Source: Chryseobacterium sp. JJR-5R (GTDB lineage Bacteria; Bacteroidota; Bacteroidia; Flavobacteriales; Weeksellaceae). Taken from it: 64,000 nucleotides of DNA. Below are positions 61,499-64,000 of the stretch, piece by piece. The notes below the pieces were generated by a model that saw only the letters and a list, made by a program, of their open reading frames with translations, did not search any database and was not told the DNA's origin. The DNA is taken from NCBI RefSeq assembly GCF_034047335.1, contig NZ_CP139137.1, forward strand, positions 1,240,001-1,304,000, given 5' to 3'. Position 1 is the stretch's first letter, and each line of letters opens with the position of its first letter. Position numbers and translations under genes: made by a program.

Positions 61499-62413
61499 TT
61501 GAGTACTTATTTAACGATATTAGGCTTTAATTCAGCAATTCCCACCATCAATTCTTCTCCTACCGCACAGTTTCTGGAAATGGAAGAGAGGTCATTTCTT
61601 ATTGACTGCGGGGAAGGCACGCAGGTTCAGCTGAGAAAAGCAAAAGCAAAATTTTCCAAAATCAATCATATTTTTATTTCCCATCTGCACGGGGACCATT
61701 GTTTCGGCCTGCCGGGGCTGATTGCTTCTTTCAGACTGCTCGGAAGGGATAACCCGCTGCATGTATATGGCCCGAAAGGCATTAAGAAAATGCTGGAAAC
61801 CATTTTTACCATTACGGAAACCCACCGTGGTTTTGAAGTGGTCTATCATGAGCTGGACAAAAAAGAATCTGAAAAAATTTATGAAGACAATAGGGTAGAG
61901 GTTTATACCATCCCGCTGGACCACAGGATTTACTGTAACGGGTATCTGTTTAAGGAAAAACCCAAAGACAGGCACCTGAATATGAAGGAGATTGCTAAAT
62001 ACGACGAAATAGAAACCTGTGATTACCATCATATCAAAGCAGGAAAGGACTTTGTTTTGAGTGACGGATATGTCCTGAAGAATGAAATCCTTACTATTGA
62101 GCCGGCTGCTCCCGTTTCTTATGCATTCTGCAGTGATACGAGATATCTGGAAAGTGTTATTCCCATTATTAAAAATGTAAACGTGCTTTATCATGAATCT
62201 ACATTTTTACATGATCTGAAAGAAATGGCGGATTATACCGGGCATACAACCGCTTTAGAGGCTGCAGCGATTGCACAGAAAGCCCAGGTCGGGAAACTCA
62301 TCCTGGGGCATTTTTCCAACCGGTATGCAGATTTAACGGTATTTACGGATGAAGCCAGAACTGTTTTCTCCAACACTTTTTTACCGAAGGCACTGGAGTC
62401 TGTAAAAATTTAG
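61499..62413 (+). CDS. rnz: Ribonuclease Z
   Basis: The 304-residue metallo-beta-lactamase fold enzyme trims the 3' end of tRNA precursors. The metal-binding motif ISHLHGDHCFGLPGLI (about residues 60-75) is complete, and the other ligands are in FCSDTRYLE (about 210), HESTFL and LILGHFSNRY (about 262-271). The start is a TTG at 61499, which gives the conserved N-terminus LTILGFNSAIPT. The next gene starts 3 bases beyond its stop codon. Confidence 0.95.
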   Translation: MSTYLTILGFNSAIPTINSSPTAQFLEMEERSFLIDCGEGTQVQLRKAKAKFSKINHIFISHLHGDHCFGLPGLIASFRLLGRDNPLHVYGPKGIKKMLETIFTITETHRGFEVVYHELDKKESEKIYEDNRVEVYTIPLDHRIYCNGYLFKEKPKDRHLNMKEIAKYDEIETCDYHHIKAGKDFVLSDGYVLKNEILTIEPAAPVSYAFCSDTRYLESVIPIIKNVNVLYHESTFLHDLKEMADYTGHTTALEAAAIAQKAQVGKLILGHFSNRYADLTVFTDEARTVFSNTFLPKALESVKI

Positions 62414-62416
62414 AAA

Positions 62417-63190
62417 ATGATGCTGAAAATTGAAGAATTGAAAATATTCCTGGATGAAAAAGCAGATCAGTACAACCGTCCCGATTTCATAGAACATGAC
62501 CCGATACAGATTCCGCACCGTTTTTGCCTGAAGCAGGATATCGAAATTGCGGGTTTCCTGGCGGCTACCATTTCGTGGGGAAACCGTAAAGCAATCATCA
62601 GGTCAGCAGAAAAAATGCTGGAGATTATGGGGAATTCACCCTATGATTTTGTCATGAATTATTCTGAAAGAGATCTGCAGGAAATTCAGGGAAAAAGTAT
62701 CCACAGAACTTTTAACGGTGAAGATTTTGCCTATTTCATACAGCAGTTCAACAAGATCTACAAGGAAAATGAAAGCCTGGAAAGTTTATTCATGGTAAAT
62801 GATCCGGAAACCAATTTTCTTCATGCCATTGAAAGGTTCAGGAGCCGGTTTTTAGGCATTGAAAAGCACCGGAGCCATAAGCATGTAAGCTCGCCGTATA
62901 AAAATTCTTCCACCAAAAGAATCATCATGTTCCTCCGGTGGATGGTGCGCAAAGACAGGCGAGGGGTAGATTTCGGCATCTGGGAAAATATAGACCAGAA
63001 ACATCTTTCCATTCCGCTGGATGTACACACAGGAAATATCTCCAGGAAACTGGGCCTGATTTCAAGGACACAGAATGACTGGAAAACGGTAGAAGAACTG
63101 GATCTGGTCATCAGGAAACTGGATAAAATGGATCCCGCGAAATATGATTTTGCCCTGTTCGGATTAGGGGTAACAAAAGAAATAACATAA
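62417..63190 (+). CDS. TIGR02757 family protein
   Basis: The 257-residue cytosolic protein matches the TIGR02757 family throughout, with the conserved DPIQIPHRFCLKQDIEIAGFLAATISWGNRK near the N-terminus (about 23-53), the FLRWMVRKDRRGVDFGIW middle (about 174-191), PLDVHTGN, and the terminal LDKMDPAKYDFALFGLGVTKE. The molecular function is not known; the helix-rich pattern recalls DNA-glycosylase or helix-hairpin-helix folds, which I would not press. It starts three bases after rnz and is probably co-transcribed with it and the following gene. Confidence 0.9.
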   Translation: MMLKIEELKIFLDEKADQYNRPDFIEHDPIQIPHRFCLKQDIEIAGFLAATISWGNRKAIIRSAEKMLEIMGNSPYDFVMNYSERDLQEIQGKSIHRTFNGEDFAYFIQQFNKIYKENESLESLFMVNDPETNFLHAIERFRSRFLGIEKHRSHKHVSSPYKNSSTKRIIMFLRWMVRKDRRGVDFGIWENIDQKHLSIPLDVHTGNISRKLGLISRTQNDWKTVEELDLVIRKLDKMDPAKYDFALFGLGVTKEIT

Positions 63191-63203
63191 AAACAAGACA
63201 CAA

Positions 63204-63737
63204 ATGAAGAACCAGGAAGACAAATCAGAATTTTTAGAGAAAATAGCCAACGGGATTACCTGGTGGATCGGTTCCATTCCGTCATTAATTGTCCATACCC
63301 TTTTTTTTATCATTTCGTTTCTGCTCCCCCTTCTTCATCTTGTGGAATTTGATAAAATGCTGCTGATCCTTACAACAGTTGTTTCCCTGGAAGCCATTTA
63401 CCTTGCCATTTTTATCCAGATGTCCGTAAACAAAAGCCATGAAAAAATTGAGGATATCCAGGAGGATATTGAAGATATCCAGGAAGACATCGAAGAGATA
63501 AGCGAGGACATCGAGGAAATCAGTGAAGACATTGAAGAGATTACCGAGGATATCGAAGACATTCAGGAAGATATCGAAGAAATCAACGAAGAGGAAGATG
63601 ATGAAGTACACAGCGAAAGGGCAAAAAATGTGATGCTTAAAAGTAATGTCAACTCAAACAAAAACGAAATAAAAGCGCTGAAAGATAAAATTGAAGAACT
63701 TCAGAACAAAATTGAACAGCTTAAAAACGAGAATTAA
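63204..63737 (+). CDS. DUF1003-like membrane protein with an acidic isoleucine heptad coil
   Basis: The 177-residue protein has two membrane helices (about 24-45 and 50-72) in an arrangement like DUF1003, ending at LEAIYLAIFIQMSVNKSHEK. Residues 80-132 form about seven copies of the heptad IEDIQED or IEEISED, with isoleucine at every a and d position and almost only Glu/Asp elsewhere. A second, mixed-charge coil follows (KALKDKIEELQNKIEQLKNEN). The DNA of the heptads is a degenerate 21-base tandem repeat. It begins 13 bases after the TIGR02757 gene. No function is known. Confidence 0.82.
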   Translation: MKNQEDKSEFLEKIANGITWWIGSIPSLIVHTLFFIISFLLPLLHLVEFDKMLLILTTVVSLEAIYLAIFIQMSVNKSHEKIEDIQEDIEDIQEDIEEISEDIEEISEDIEEITEDIEDIQEDIEEINEEEDDEVHSERAKNVMLKSNVNSNKNEIKALKDKIEELQNKIEQLKNEN

Positions 63738-63903
63738 CTGCTCATTCAGGTTAAATTAACAGATAATTCACAATTGGGGTTATTTTTTTACCGGCTTTTT
63801 ATTTTACGCAGATATATTATCTGTTATTCGTAAATATTCAGAATAAATTAAATTTTTCATATAATTAACGTTTAATTTTATACAATTCTAATCTAAAATT
63901 TAG

Positions 63904-63911
63904 TATTTTTG
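63904..63911 (+). promoter_or_regulatory. -7 box (TATTTTTG) upstream of the last gene
   Basis: Exact TANNTTTG match 16 bases before the ATG at 63928. No TTG at the -33 spacing. Confidence 0.4.
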
Positions 63912-63927
63912 AACAAACAATAAAAAA

Positions 63928-64000
63928 ATGTTAAATTATAGACTAAAAAACTATCTCTTTTTTTTAGTATTACTTCTAATTTCGGGATCAGCACTGGCAC
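63928..64000 (+). CDS. Start of a secreted protein (truncated by the window end)
   Basis: Only about 24 codons are visible: MLNYRLKNYLFFLVLLLISG followed by SALA, a typical signal peptide with a cleavage-like Ala motif just at the end of the window. An A-rich leader and a TATTTTTG box precede it. What the mature protein is cannot be told; extended sequence is needed to name it. Confidence 0.65.
   Translation, partial: MLNYRLKNYLFFLVLLLISGSALA

Noticed and set aside
61592-62194. A 200-codon minus-strand frame opposite rnz
   Set aside because: Shadow frame; rnz is complete and its catalytic motifs are certain.
1-64000. CRISPR arrays, tRNA or rRNA genes, insertion sequences, phage or toxin-antitoxin modules
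   Set aside because: I looked for repeated spacers, cloverleaf T-loop words, transposase or integrase motifs and typical defence domains and found none.

Overview
The window reads as chromosomal DNA from a flavobacterium of the Chryseobacterium type (Bacteroidota, Weeksellaceae). Supporting signs are four proteins with type IX secretion (T9SS) C-terminal sorting domains, TANNTTTG -7 promoter boxes with little Shine-Dalgarno signal, a DnaJ with only two CXXCXGXG motifs, a fused E1 alpha/beta 2-oxoacid dehydrogenase, and AT-rich intergenic DNA. I saw no rRNA, tRNA, CRISPR array, prophage, insertion sequence or integrase. The region is mainly housekeeping and cell-surface genes, and I found no convincing defence or mobile island.

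Layout. 1-3.6 kb: the 3' part of a giant repeat protein with a type B T9SS domain. 4.1-8 kb: an MsrA-MsrB fusion lipoprotein, a frameshifted membrane-protein gene and an ABC-2 type exporter operon. 8.2-11.6 kb: an IF2N-AAA ATPase, prfB and a DedA protein. 11.7-15.6 kb: a lipoprotein hydrolase, a DUF808 protein and two poorly characterised genes. 15.7-22.1 kb, mostly minus strand: grpE-dnaJ, an Nramp metal transporter, a DUF937-TM-OmpA protein and proS. 22.2-24.8 kb: a Gly/Trp and GGFR-rich lipoprotein followed by an outer-membrane barrel. 24.8-32.1 kb: ZIP transporter, two methyltransferases, GT2 glycosyltransferase, a Cys/Met-type PLP enzyme divergent from an Lrp regulator, and a bestrophin. 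32.3-35.6 kb: E1 alpha/beta and a PadR-HAAS regulatory pair. 35.9-40.5 kb: DNA polymerase III alpha with an N-terminal proofreading exonuclease. 41-48.5 kb: three consecutive type A T9SS surface proteins. 48.6-54.9 kb: an ion channel with an unlisted 52-residue membrane protein, Nif3, a cysteine-free zinc-ribbon homologue, acyl-CoA ligase and acyl-CoA dehydrogenase. 55.4-59.7 kb: DUF4349 protein, prfC and an MFS transporter. 59.9-64 kb: CPBP protease, rdgB, rnz, a TIGR02757 protein, a DUF1003-like protein with an acidic isoleucine heptad coil, and the start of a secreted protein.

How the genes fit together: grpE/dnaJ give the DnaK co-chaperones; prfB and prfC serve translation termination and recycling; acyl-CoA ligase and dehydrogenase start fatty-acid oxidation; E1 feeds branched-chain or related 2-oxoacid oxidation; the T9SS substrates, the GGFR lipoprotein and the porin-like barrel build the cell surface. 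Many units end in clear hairpin-plus-T terminators. The items most worth a second look are the IF2N-AAA ATPase with an altered Walker A motif, the exonuclease-DnaE fusion, the zinc ribbon that has lost all its cysteines, the acidic Ile heptad protein, the DUF937-OmpA envelope-spanning protein, the PadR operator-promoter with a probably leaderless transcript, and the poly-A frameshift.
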